From contig URJJ01000036.1 of the NCBI GenBank assembly GCA_900548185.1, positions 1-24,181 of the forward strand: a stretch of DNA of 24,181 bases, written 5' to 3'. Position 1 is the stretch's first letter. Each line of letters opens with the position of its first letter. The notes beneath the pieces were generated by a model. It ran no database searches. It worked only from the letters and a program-made list of their open reading frames with translations, and was not told the origin of the DNA. Shown here in pieces: positions 15,063-23,440 of the stretch. The position numbers and the translations under genes were made by a program. The stretch is from an uncultured Opitutales bacterium (GTDB lineage: Bacteria; Verrucomicrobiota; Verrucomicrobiia; Opitutales; Intestinicryptomonadaceae).

Positions 15063-16859
15063 TCAGTTTGTGGATTTAAGGACGTCGATGAACGCCTCCT
15101 GCGGTATGGACACCTTGCCTATCTGCTTCATGCGCTTCTTGCCCTCCTTCTGCTTTTCGAGGAGCTTCTTCTTGCGCGTGATGTCGCCGCCGTAGCACTT
15201 TGAGGTGACGTCCTTTCTGAAAGACCCGAGGGTTTCCCTGGCCACTATCTTGCCGCCTATGGCCGCCTGGATTGCGATTTTAAACATCTGCCTGGGGAGG
15301 ATGTCCTTGAGCTTCGCGCATAGCGCGCGGCCCTTGCCCTCGGCCTTTTCGCGGTGGACAATCGAGGAGAAGGCGTCCACCTGCTCGCCGTTTACAAGTA
15401 TGTCGAGGCGCACGAGGTCGCTGGATTCGTAGCCGGCCATCTCGTAGTCCATGCTGCCGTAGCCCCGGGTTATGCTCTTTAGCCTGTCGTTGAAGTCCAC
15501 GAGGATTTCGTTGAGCGGCAGGTCGGCTGTGAGCATGAGGCGCGTCTCGTCTATGTTTTCGGTGCGCTCGCAGTAGCCGCGCTTTTCGGCTATGAGGGCG
15601 AGCATGTCGCCTATGGCGTCGCCGGGGATGTGTATGTGGGCCTTGATTTTAGGCTCGAAAATTTCGTCTATGGCGGAGGGGTCGGGCAGTTTTACGGGGT
15701 TGTCGACCTCTATCTCGGAGCCGTCGGAGAGCCTGACCTTGTAAACCACGCTGGGGTAGGTTGAAATTATGTCAAGGTCGTATTCGCGGCGCAGGCGCTC
15801 CTGGACTATCTCCATGTGCAGAAGCCCCAGGAAGCCGCAGCGGAAGCCGAAGCCGAGCGCGACGGAGGTTTCCGCCTGGTAGACGAGGGCCGAATCGTTG
15901 AGCTGGAGGCGGGCCAGCGAGCTCTTCAGCCTCTCGTAGTCGGCGGTGTCGATGGGGTAGATGCCCGCGAACACCATGGGCTTTACCTCCTTGTACCCGG
16001 GGAGCATTTCGGGGGCGGGGTCGGAGGCGAGCGTTATCGTGTCGCCTATCTTGATTTCGGAAACGTCCTTTATGTTTGTTACTATGTAGCCGGTCCAGCC
16101 GGCGGAAATGGACTTTTCTGGCGACATGTTGGGCTTGAAGCGACCGACTTCCTTCAGGACGGTGCGCGAGCCGTTGGACATCATCTGGATTTCGTCGCCG
16201 GGCTTGAATTCGCCGGAGAACACGCGGACGTAGCAGATTACGCCCTTGTAGGAGTCGAACATGCAGTCGAACACGAGGGCGCGCGTCTGGGGGAAGTCCG
16301 CCCAGCGCGGGGGCGGCACGCGGTCGACCACAGCGTCCAGGATTTCCTTTATGCCTATGCCGCTCTTGCCGCTTGCGAGTATCGCTTCCTCCGCAGGCAG
16401 CGCCAGCACGTCCTCGACCTGCTTCAAGCACATCTCCGGATGGGCGCTTGGAAGGTCCACCTTGTTTATCACGGGTATTATCGCCAGATCCTGGTTCATT
16501 GCCAGGTTCGCGTTGGCGACCGTCTGGGCCTCTACGCCCTGGGCCGCATCCACGAGAAGCAGCGCGCCCTCGCAGGCCGCAAGCGACCTGGAAACTTCGT
16601 AGGAAAAGTCCACGTGCCCGGGGGTGTCGATGAGGTTCAGGAGGTACTCCCTGCCGTCTTTTGCATATTTCATCGAAACCGGATGGCACTTTATCGTGAT
16701 GCCGCGCTCGCGCTCCAGGTCCATGGAGTCGAGAAGCTGGTCCTGCATATTCCGCTTTTCGATGGTCTTGGTCATTTCAAGCAGCCTGTCGGAAAGCGTG
16801 GTCTTGCCGTGGTCCACGTGCGCTATTATGCAGAAATTCCTGATGTGGTTAGTATCCAT
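15063..16859 (-). CDS. lepA: Elongation factor 4 (LepA)
   Basis: A 598-residue ribosome-binding GTPase that moves stalled ribosomes back or remodels them. The GTPase motifs are AHVDHGKT (13-20), RGITIK (52-57), DTPGH (78-82) and NKVD (132-135). The LepA-specific C-terminal domain follows, including GYGSMDYEMAGYE, NGEQVDAFSSIVHREKA and RKDVTSKCYGGDITRKKKLLEKQKEGKKRM, which only this family has. First gene of the lepA-lepB-infC group, divergent from hpnC. An AGGGA directly before the ATG is too close for a normal ribosome site. Confidence 0.98.
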   Translation of the reverse strand: MDTNHIRNFCIIAHVDHGKTTLSDRLLEMTKTIEKRNMQDQLLDSMDLERERGITIKCHPVSMKYAKDGREYLLNLIDTPGHVDFSYEVSRSLAACEGALLLVDAAQGVEAQTVANANLAMNQDLAIIPVINKVDLPSAHPEMCLKQVEDVLALPAEEAILASGKSGIGIKEILDAVVDRVPPPRWADFPQTRALVFDCMFDSYKGVICYVRVFSGEFKPGDEIQMMSNGSRTVLKEVGRFKPNMSPEKSISAGWTGYIVTNIKDVSEIKIGDTITLASDPAPEMLPGYKEVKPMVFAGIYPIDTADYERLKSSLARLQLNDSALVYQAETSVALGFGFRCGFLGLLHMEIVQERLRREYDLDIISTYPSVVYKVRLSDGSEIEVDNPVKLPDPSAIDEIFEPKIKAHIHIPGDAIGDMLALIAEKRGYCERTENIDETRLMLTADLPLNEILVDFNDRLKSITRGYGSMDYEMAGYESSDLVRLDILVNGEQVDAFSSIVHREKAEGKGRALCAKLKDILPRQMFKIAIQAAIGGKIVARETLGSFRKDVTSKCYGGDITRKKKLLEKQKEGKKRMKQIGKVSIPQEAFIDVLKSTN

Positions 16860-17036
16860 TCCCTATGTATATGATAGCCCTTTAAAATTTTTCCATTTTC
16901 CAGACTCCCGGCGCCCATGCAAGCAAAATCATGGCGCCGCGGGCGCGGGAGCCCCATATCAAAAGGGAGGGGGGAGGCGCGCGGCTTCCTTGCGCCTTGA
17001 CAGGAGGCCCTGCCGTGTGTTGGATGTTCGGACTTT
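16860..17036. promoter_or_regulatory. Divergent control region between lepA and hpnC
   Basis: The 177-bp space must hold promoters for both operons. For lepA, TATCAT/TATACA (about 16878-16866, minus strand) could be a -10 with TGGAAA upstream. For hpnC, a perfect TTGACA at 16997-17002 is followed at 17 nt by TTGGAT (17020-17025), a weak -10 only 12 nt before the ATG. All are tentative. Confidence 0.35.
16909..16939. repeat. Strong dyad in the lepA-hpnC control region
   Basis: CGGCGCC-C-ATG (16909-16919) pairs with CATGGCGCCG (16930-16939), ten pairs with one bulged C and a 10-nt loop. There is no T-run on either side. It could be an operator for a dimeric regulator or RNA structure in a leader. 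Confidence 0.45.
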
Positions 17037-17891
17037 ATGGATTTGGATTCGGCATACAGGAGGTGTCAGCGGCTCGCGGACTCCCACTACGAAAATTTCC
17101 CGGTCGCCAAGATGGTCCCGAAGAGGATACGCAGGCATGTGGCGGCCGTATACGCCTTTGCGCGCACCGCCGACGACATCGCCGACGAAAACCACGAGAC
17201 CGTGGCCGCCGACTCGCCCGAGCGCGTGAAGTGGCTTGAGGAATACGTGGCCCAGCTCGACGAGGCCGTGGCCGGCCGCCCCCTCGACCCGAGGTGGGAC
17301 TGGATATTCGCGCCGTGCGCCGACACCATCGCCAAGTTCGACGTACCTCCCCAACTTTTCAGGGACCTCGTGAGCGCCTTCGCCCAGGACGTCGTAAAAA
17401 AACGCTACCGCGACTACGGCGAGCTCTACGACTACTGCCGCCGCTCCGCAAACCCGGTCGGGCGGCTCGTGCTAATCCTGCACGGCCTTCGCGAAGAGCG
17501 GATGTTTGAAATGTCCGACGCCATATGCACCGCCTTGCAGCTTGCAAACTTCTGGCAGGACATGAGCGTGGACAGGTCTAAGAACCGCATATACATTCCC
17601 ATGGAGGAGTGGGGCGCCCTCACAGAGGAGGATTTCTTCGCTCCCTCCGCCTCCGAGGCTGTGCGCAGTTGCCTGTGCGCCCAGGTTGTCCGCACCGAGT
17701 CGCTCTTCCGGCGAGGCGAGGGGCTGCCGAAGCTGCTGCCCTTCCCGCTGAGTCTTGAAATAAAGGTTACGATAGCGGGCGGGCGCGCCATTTTGGGGAT
17801 GATTGAGCGCCAGAAGTTCGACACGCTCTCGAAGCGCCCGGCCCTGCGCGGGCGGGACAAGGCGAGGCTGCTTCTGTCCGCCCTGTTTTAG
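17037..17891 (+). CDS. hpnC: Squalene synthase-type enzyme HpnC (hydroxysqualene synthase)
   Basis: A 284-residue member of the squalene/phytoene synthase family. HpnC converts presqualene diphosphate to hydroxysqualene. The family starts with YRRCQRLADSHYENFPVA (7-24), typical of HpnC, and the first aspartate motif is DDIADE (46-51). The second metal motif is NFWQDMSVD (171-179), followed by RIYIP. The start is the only ATG fitting the usual N-terminus; the ribosome site is weak (GGA). Six nucleotides separate its stop from the next gene, the hpnD-hpnE fusion, which would make its substrate and process its product. This gives a complete farnesyl diphosphate to squalene route in two proteins. 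Confidence 0.9.
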   Translation: MDLDSAYRRCQRLADSHYENFPVAKMVPKRIRRHVAAVYAFARTADDIADENHETVAADSPERVKWLEEYVAQLDEAVAGRPLDPRWDWIFAPCADTIAKFDVPPQLFRDLVSAFAQDVVKKRYRDYGELYDYCRRSANPVGRLVLILHGLREERMFEMSDAICTALQLANFWQDMSVDRSKNRIYIPMEEWGALTEEDFFAPSASEAVRSCLCAQVVRTESLFRRGEGLPKLLPFPLSLEIKVTIAGGRAILGMIERQKFDTLSKRPALRGRDKARLLLSALF

Positions 17892-17897
17892 CGAGCC

Positions 17898-20066
17898 ATG
17901 GAGACGGAGTTTTCAGTTGACGAAGCCTCGCAGGTGGAGGCGCGCAGGAAATCAAACCTTGCCTTCGCGTTTTTTTGCATGCCGCGCGACAGGGCCCGCG
18001 ACATGGAGGTGTTCTACGCCTACTGCCGCATACTCGACGACATCGCCGACGATCCCGACTCAACCCCGGAGCGAAAAATCGCGGCCCTGGAGGCGTGGAA
18101 GCGCGAAATCGAGGCGATATATTCCGCGCGCACATCGGAGCTTTCCAAAATGGGGGCCGAGCTGCGCGACACCGTCATGCGCCGCGACGTTCCCAAGAAG
18201 TACCTCCTGGACATAATAGACGGCGTGATGCGCGACACCGACCCCGCCCCCTTTGAAACCTACGCGGACATAAAGAAATACTGCTACGGCGTTGCGAGCG
18301 CCGTCGGGCTTGCTTCCATACACATATTCGGCTTCAAAAACGAAAAGACCAGGGAGTTCGCGGAGGCCCTCGGGTACGCGCTCCAGTTCACGAACATCCT
18401 GCGCGACGTGGTGTGCGACTGGAAGCAGATGGGCCGAGTCTATATCCCCAGGGCGGAAATGGAGGCGTTCGGGGTGAAGCCCGAGGATTTCGGCGCGGAC
18501 GAGCCCGGCGAGAACTGCCGCGCGCTGTTTGCCATGATGCATTTCAGGGCCAAGCACTTTTTCAACCGCGCCAGGCGCCTCCTCCAGCCCGAGGACGCCG
18601 CCTCCCTTGCCCCCGCATTCATAATGTGGGGGATATACGAGAGGATTCTTGACGAAATCGGGGCCGGGGGCTTCAGGATTTCTGAAAAGGCCGTAAAGAT
18701 ACCCAAGTGGCGCAAAATCGCGATTGCCGCCGCGGCGGTGCGGAGGGCCAAAAAATACTCGGCCCCGGCTGCGGAAAATTTCGGGAGGGCGGCCGTCTTC
18801 GGCGGGGGAATCGCCGGGATAGCGGCGGCGGTGAACCTTTCGCTCAAGGGCTACGAGGTTGACCTTTACGAGTCGAAGTCGCACGTCGGCGGGCGGGCTG
18901 GGGCGATGGAGTGGAAGGCGGCGGGCGCGCGCCTCGACAACGGCAGCCACGCGCTCATGCGCTGCTACGAGGGCTTCCTCGGCCTCCTGGACACGCTCGG
19001 AACCCGGGGCGGGGCATTCTTTCCGCCCGCCTCCAGCATCGAGTTTAAAACCAAGTCGGGCGGCAGCTTTTCATACCGCTTCCCGATGAGGGGGAAGGGA
19101 GGGGCGGCGCTCTTCGGGAATATTTTCAGGCTCCCCAAAATAAGCGGCTTTCTGCGCTGGCGAAACCTCCTTATGCTGGCCAGGATAAAGCTCGGGCTGG
19201 GGGGGGCAAACCCGGGCGAGACCGTTTCGGAATACCTCGACCGCCACGGGGTCGGCGCCGTCGCAAAGTCCGCCCTCTGGGAGCCCTTCTGCGTTTCGGT
19301 GCAGAACACCGACCCGGACGAGGCTTCTGCCGAAATGTTTGTGCAAAGCGTGCGCAAGTCGCTTTTGCGCGGGGCGGACATGAGCGCCCTGGTCGTGAAC
19401 CGGGTGCCGTTTGCCGACCTGCTGTGGCCGAGGGCGAAGCTTTTCATCGAGGCGTGCGGGGGTTCTGTGAACCTCTCAAGCCCCGTTTCGGACGTCGAAG
19501 TTTCGGACGGCCGCGTGGTCTCGTTCAAGGCCGGCGGGAGGGACGCGGGGGCGTTCGACTACGCCGTTTTCGCCGTCCCGCGCCGGGCTTTGGCGTCGCT
19601 TGTCCCGCAGACGCCCGTCGGCCGGGCTGCGGCGTCGATACCTGACTCCCCGATTTTAAACATATATTTCACGACCCGCACAAAGCTCTTCTCGGGGCCG
19701 TTTGTCGCGCTCATGGAGTCGCCTCTGCACTGGGTCTTCGACCGCACCGAAACCGCCGGATTCGGGGGCGGCCTGAACCTATACTCCATAACGGTGAGCG
19801 CGTTTTCGGGGGACTTTTCCCCTTCATCCCTGCGCGCCTCGGTAATGGCGGAGCTTGAAAAGTACTTCGGGGCTTTCGAGTTTGAAAGCTTCGTCCCGTC
19901 GCTATTCCGCGACGCCACGATGCTTTCCACCTGTGCGTCCGAGGCGGCAAGGCCCCTCCCATTGGGGCATTTCAAAAACGCGGCTGTGGTGGGCGACTGG
20001 GTTTCGACCGGACTTCCCTGCACGATGGAAAGCGCGGCGAAGTCTGCGGAACTTCCGGAACTCTGA
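17898..20066 (+). CDS. Fused presqualene diphosphate synthase / hydroxysqualene dehydroxylase (HpnD-HpnE)
   Basis: A single 722-residue frame joins two enzymes that are usually separate. Residues 1-285 are HpnD: DDIADD (47-52), then LQFTNILRDVVCDWKQMGRVYIP (162-184) with the second Asp motif N166/D170/D174. Residues about 295-722 are an HpnE flavoprotein: dinucleotide fold AVFGGGIAGIAAA (299-311), E325 ending the second strand, GGRAG (331-335), and a C-terminal FAD motif GDWVSTGLPCTMESAA. HpnD condenses two farnesyl diphosphates into presqualene diphosphate; HpnE reduces hydroxysqualene to squalene. The linker (about 272-297) is short and basic/Ala-rich. No in-frame stop or shift is visible across the junction, so it is a true fusion on this sequence. 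hpnC is six bases upstream. Frame integrity rests on the given sequence being right. Confidence 0.93.
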   Translation: METEFSVDEASQVEARRKSNLAFAFFCMPRDRARDMEVFYAYCRILDDIADDPDSTPERKIAALEAWKREIEAIYSARTSELSKMGAELRDTVMRRDVPKKYLLDIIDGVMRDTDPAPFETYADIKKYCYGVASAVGLASIHIFGFKNEKTREFAEALGYALQFTNILRDVVCDWKQMGRVYIPRAEMEAFGVKPEDFGADEPGENCRALFAMMHFRAKHFFNRARRLLQPEDAASLAPAFIMWGIYERILDEIGAGGFRISEKAVKIPKWRKIAIAAAAVRRAKKYSAPAAENFGRAAVFGGGIAGIAAAVNLSLKGYEVDLYESKSHVGGRAGAMEWKAAGARLDNGSHALMRCYEGFLGLLDTLGTRGGAFFPPASSIEFKTKSGGSFSYRFPMRGKGGAALFGNIFRLPKISGFLRWRNLLMLARIKLGLGGANPGETVSEYLDRHGVGAVAKSALWEPFCVSVQNTDPDEASAEMFVQSVRKSLLRGADMSALVVNRVPFADLLWPRAKLFIEACGGSVNLSSPVSDVEVSDGRVVSFKAGGRDAGAFDYAVFAVPRRALASLVPQTPVGRAAASIPDSPILNIYFTTRTKLFSGPFVALMESPLHWVFDRTETAGFGGGLNLYSITVSAFSGDFSPSSLRASVMAELEKYFGAFEFESFVPSLFRDATMLSTCASEAARPLPLGHFKNAAVVGDWVSTGLPCTMESAAKSAELPEL

Positions 20067-20077
20067 GGGCTTACGCA

Positions 20078-20776
20078 ATGCCGGCGCTTCTCATATTCCC
20101 AACCGTCTTCGAGGCGTCCGCCTTTTTTAAAATGGCGGGTTCGCGCCCCGCGCTCGGGGCGGTCGCCGAAGTTTCATCGCACGGCAAGCGCGTTTTCGGC
20201 ATGGTTTCGGGCTGCGGATGCGCCGCCTCGCTTGAAAGGGTGCGCGGAGCGGCCGGCTCCCTGGGGCCGGATTTTGCGGTGCTGTGCGGATTCTGCGGGG
20301 CGTGCCTGCCGGGAATCCCGGCGGGCGCTTTAATTTTTGAAAGCGCGAACGCGGATCTGGCCGGCGCGCTCGAATCCGCAGGGGCGTCCCCGGGCAGGAT
20401 AGCCTGTTCGGATTCGGTTGCCGGGCCTGCGGAAAAGGCGGCGTTCGCCCGCGCGGGATACTCCGCCGTGGACATGGAAAGCTCGCTTTTCGGGCCGGTT
20501 TTCGGGGAGGGCAGGTTCGCCTCTTTCAGGGCGGTGAGCGACGTGGCGGACTCCGACGTGCCGGCCGGGTTTTTTGCGGCAACTATGGACCCTGAAACCG
20601 GCGGGGCGAGGTTCCCCGCCGCAACGCTTGCGAAAATGTTTCTCAAAAATCCGGGCCTGCCGTTTAGGCTCGCCCGCTTCGCCTCGGCTGCGGCCGCCGC
20701 CAAGAGGGTGTACGACGCCGCCATCCCGCGCCTCGCGGAAAAAACGGCGCAAATAAGTTTGCAATGGAAGGCCTGA
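20078..20776 (+). CDS. Nucleoside phosphorylase/nucleosidase-fold protein (PNP_UDP family, possibly HpnG-like)
   Basis: A 232-residue protein with the MTAN/PNP fold: N-terminal strand LLIFPTVFEAS with E12 in the place of the MTAN catalytic glutamate, a glycine-rich strand VLCGFCGAC (68-76), VDMESS (131-136), and RAVSDVADSDVP with D155. These are the ribose- and base-binding elements of this superfamily. In hopanoid clusters, HpnG uses this fold to remove adenine from adenosylhopane. Squalene genes next door make that the first guess, but no hpnH or cyclase is in the window, and methylthioadenosine/S-adenosylhomocysteine or futalosine cleavage are alternatives. It starts 11 nt after the fusion gene stop, so co-transcription is likely. 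Confidence 0.65.
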   Translation: MPALLIFPTVFEASAFFKMAGSRPALGAVAEVSSHGKRVFGMVSGCGCAASLERVRGAAGSLGPDFAVLCGFCGACLPGIPAGALIFESANADLAGALESAGASPGRIACSDSVAGPAEKAAFARAGYSAVDMESSLFGPVFGEGRFASFRAVSDVADSDVPAGFFAATMDPETGGARFPAATLAKMFLKNPGLPFRLARFASAAAAAKRVYDAAIPRLAEKTAQISLQWKA

Positions 20777-20795
20777 AGCTTTGAATTTTCACACA

Positions 20796-23435
20796 ATGAA
20801 AGGAATTTTTCCACGGCTTGCGGCGCTTTATGCCGCAGCATTGCTCGCGCACGGCGCGCTGTGCGCCGGGGGCGGGCCGGTGTTCGATTCGAACAGCCCC
20901 CCGCTAATGATAAATTCCGATGTTACCACCATCGAAAACGCCTCCAGGGCCCTTGAAATGGGCATGCCGGCCCTTTCGGCGGCGCTCGCCGGGAAGGTGG
21001 CCGACGCGTCTTCCGGCAAGATGAGGGACGCGGCGAGGATAGTGCTTGCCGACTCGCTGATAGCGCAGGGGGCCTTTGAAAAGGCCGGGGAAGTTCTGGA
21101 CGCCATAGGCGGGGACCCGGGGCCGGACGTCCTCTTGCGGCGCGCGATAGTGCTGGCGCGCGGCGGCGGGGACGGGGCGGGGGCTGCGGAGCTGCTCGCT
21201 TCGTTTTCCCCGGACTCTCTCGACGACGGGGCGCGGGCGTGGTATTTCGTGACCCGCGGCCTCGTGTCGTTTGACGAGGGGAATTTCAAGAGCGCCAAGG
21301 AGGACTTTCTGAAGGCGAAAAACTACGCCCTCTCGCTGCTCGTCGCCCAGGAGGCCGACATACTTTACAACCTCTGCAAAATGTCGGAGGATTTGAGCGC
21401 GGAGGATTTGGCGTCTTTCGCTGCGGATTTGGGCATGAAGTCCAGCCTTTTTATCGGCTCGCCTTCGGGGGTGCAGTACGCCAAGCAGTACGCGATAGTG
21501 CTGGACAGGCTCGGCAGGAAGCGGGACGCCCTCGACGTTATAGAAAACGCGCTGTCAATTTCCGTCATGCCCGATTCCGACAGGGACGAGCTGCGCATAA
21601 TCGAGGCGGCCGTCGAGCCTTCAAACGAGAGGAAGCGCGCAATCCTGCGCTCCCTCCTGCTTTCCACCGTCTCGCCGCGCACCACGGAGCAGGCGATATA
21701 CCTGCTTAGAAAGACCTACGAAAACGAGCCGGGGGAATTCGACGCGGCCCTGCTTTCGGTGCTCTCCGGGGGCTCCCCGCTCGTCCGCGACAGGATACTT
21801 CTGGAGCTCGCCTATTCGGCTATGAAAAGGGGCGCCTACCAGGACGTAAAAAAGTATGCGGAAACCCTTTTGAAAGACTATCCGGCCTCCGCGTTCAAGT
21901 CGAACGCCTACGGGGTTTTGGCCTGGGCGGCCTTCGCCCCCGCGCCCGGTAAAAATCCGGAGTACAGGCTCGCGGCGCGGCACCTGATGTCAGTCGCATC
22001 CCTCGAGAAAAACCCAAGGATTTCCGACTTTACCAGGTTCCTCGCGGCCGACTGCTATTTCATGGACGGCGACTACGACACGGCGGGCTCCATGTACAGG
22101 GCCCTGCTTTCGTCGGAGCTTCCGGAAAACTGGAAGGGGGGGGCGTTCACCCGCGCGGTCGAGTCCATGATAGCCCTGGGCGACGTGTCCGGGGCCGAGA
22201 AGCTGGCGGACTCGTCTTACGCGTCGCTTACGCTGAATCCGGAGGACGTCTGGCGGGCGGAGTGGGCAATATCGTCCGCGCTCAGGCAGGAGGGGGCGTC
22301 GGAGAGGGCGATGGAACGCGTCTCTAATCTCCTTTCCGGGCCCGTCTCCGAAGGCGCCGACCACGATTTGAGGGCCAAGATGCTCTGGCTCCAGGCTCGC
22401 TTCGCCGAAAATTCCGGGGACTTCGGGGAAACCCTGAAGCTCTGCGACGGCATACTCGGCCAGATACGCTCCGGGGCGCTGAAGGCCTCGCGCGAGACGG
22501 CCGACGCCATCGCCTCCAACGCCATGCTCATAAAGGCCCGCTCGCTTTCCGCCCTCGACAGGTTCGACGGCCCGGACGGGGCCTTCGAGGCCTACGCGGC
22601 CCTTCGCCGGGACTACCCCTCAAGCGACGCCGCGCAGATTTCGTACCTCTATGAGGCCAGAAATTTCGCCATGCGCGGGGCTTTCGCAAAGGCCCAGCAG
22701 AACTGCAAGACCCTGGCCGACGCATTCCCGGACGGGGCGTACGCCGACACCGCCCTCTACGACGCCGCCGCATACTCCAGAAAGCTGGGGCTTCCGGGCG
22801 ACTACCGCGAGGCCGTGTCGCTGCTTTCGCGGCTGGTGGAGCGGTACCCGAAGTCGCCGAAGGTCTTTTACGCCAAGATAGCCCAGGCCGAGATTCTCAG
22901 GCTCACCGGGGATTTCGCCAACGCCGCGGCCGTTTACAGGAACATAATCGACGAGTTCGAGGGGCGGCCCCAGGCCATCCTCGCCAACATGGGGCTTGGC
23001 GACTGCCTCCTTGCGCAGACCGGCAGGGAGTCCGAGGCCGCAGCCACTTTCGAGAGGATATACTCCATGCCCGACATCCCGCGCGAGGCGAGGGCAGAGG
23101 CCGCCTACAAGTGCGGATTTGCGCTCGAGCGCGTCGGGCGCACCAGGGAGGCGGCGGAAGTCTGGTGGGTCTCCGCAAACTCGTTTCTCGGCAGGGCCGA
23201 CGCCGCCCCTCCCGCATCCGGCGGGAATTCCGCGCAAGCTCCCGGGGCCGAGGTCGCCGACTTTTCGCCCAAGGAAAGGTACTGGATTGCAAGGACGCTC
23301 CTCGACCTGGCCCGCACCTTTGAGCAAAACGGCGAAAAGGCGTCCGCGGCCTCCGCATACGCCCTTCTTATAAAGTACGACCTGCCCGGATCGAGGATAG
23401 CCAAGTCCAAGGTTCTAAACGCTGTTGAAAGGTAG
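20796..23435 (+). CDS. Secreted TPR-repeat protein upstream of exbB
   Basis: An 879-residue protein of unknown detailed function. It opens with a signal peptide (MKGIFPRLAALYAAALLAHGALCAGGG), cleavable after ALCA; the cysteine is not in a lipobox, so it is probably a soluble periplasmic protein. The rest is mainly helical repeats with TPR spacing, e.g. QGAFEKAGEVLDAIG near 90, YQDVKKYAETLLKDYPASAFKSNAYGVLAW around 350-380, and a C-terminal series like YREAVSLLSRLVERYPKSPKVFYAKIAQAEILRLTGDFANAAAVYRNII. That last series resembles YbgF/CpoB and outer-membrane assembly TPRs. I chose the ATG at 20796, not the TTG at 20781, since it starts the signal peptide. It lies five bases before exbB, so it may partner an ExbB/ExbD machine. 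Confidence 0.8.
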   Translation: MKGIFPRLAALYAAALLAHGALCAGGGPVFDSNSPPLMINSDVTTIENASRALEMGMPALSAALAGKVADASSGKMRDAARIVLADSLIAQGAFEKAGEVLDAIGGDPGPDVLLRRAIVLARGGGDGAGAAELLASFSPDSLDDGARAWYFVTRGLVSFDEGNFKSAKEDFLKAKNYALSLLVAQEADILYNLCKMSEDLSAEDLASFAADLGMKSSLFIGSPSGVQYAKQYAIVLDRLGRKRDALDVIENALSISVMPDSDRDELRIIEAAVEPSNERKRAILRSLLLSTVSPRTTEQAIYLLRKTYENEPGEFDAALLSVLSGGSPLVRDRILLELAYSAMKRGAYQDVKKYAETLLKDYPASAFKSNAYGVLAWAAFAPAPGKNPEYRLAARHLMSVASLEKNPRISDFTRFLAADCYFMDGDYDTAGSMYRALLSSELPENWKGGAFTRAVESMIALGDVSGAEKLADSSYASLTLNPEDVWRAEWAISSALRQEGASERAMERVSNLLSGPVSEGADHDLRAKMLWLQARFAENSGDFGETLKLCDGILGQIRSGALKASRETADAIASNAMLIKARSLSALDRFDGPDGAFEAYAALRRDYPSSDAAQISYLYEARNFAMRGAFAKAQQNCKTLADAFPDGAYADTALYDAAAYSRKLGLPGDYREAVSLLSRLVERYPKSPKVFYAKIAQAEILRLTGDFANAAAVYRNIIDEFEGRPQAILANMGLGDCLLAQTGRESEAAATFERIYSMPDIPREARAEAAYKCGFALERVGRTREAAEVWWVSANSFLGRADAAPPASGGNSAQAPGAEVADFSPKERYWIARTLLDLARTFEQNGEKASAASAYALLIKYDLPGSRIAKSKVLNAVER

Positions 23436-23440
23436 ATTTT

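Noticed and set aside
15816..16874. 352-codon frame antisense to lepA
   Set aside because: Lies entirely over a fully conserved LepA frame; its sequence has no recognisable domain and follows the GC-rich third-base pattern of the sense gene.
17037..20776. A complete hopanoid cluster
   Set aside because: Only squalene synthesis and a nucleosidase-fold gene are visible; shc and hpnH are absent from the window, so hopanoid production is not claimed.
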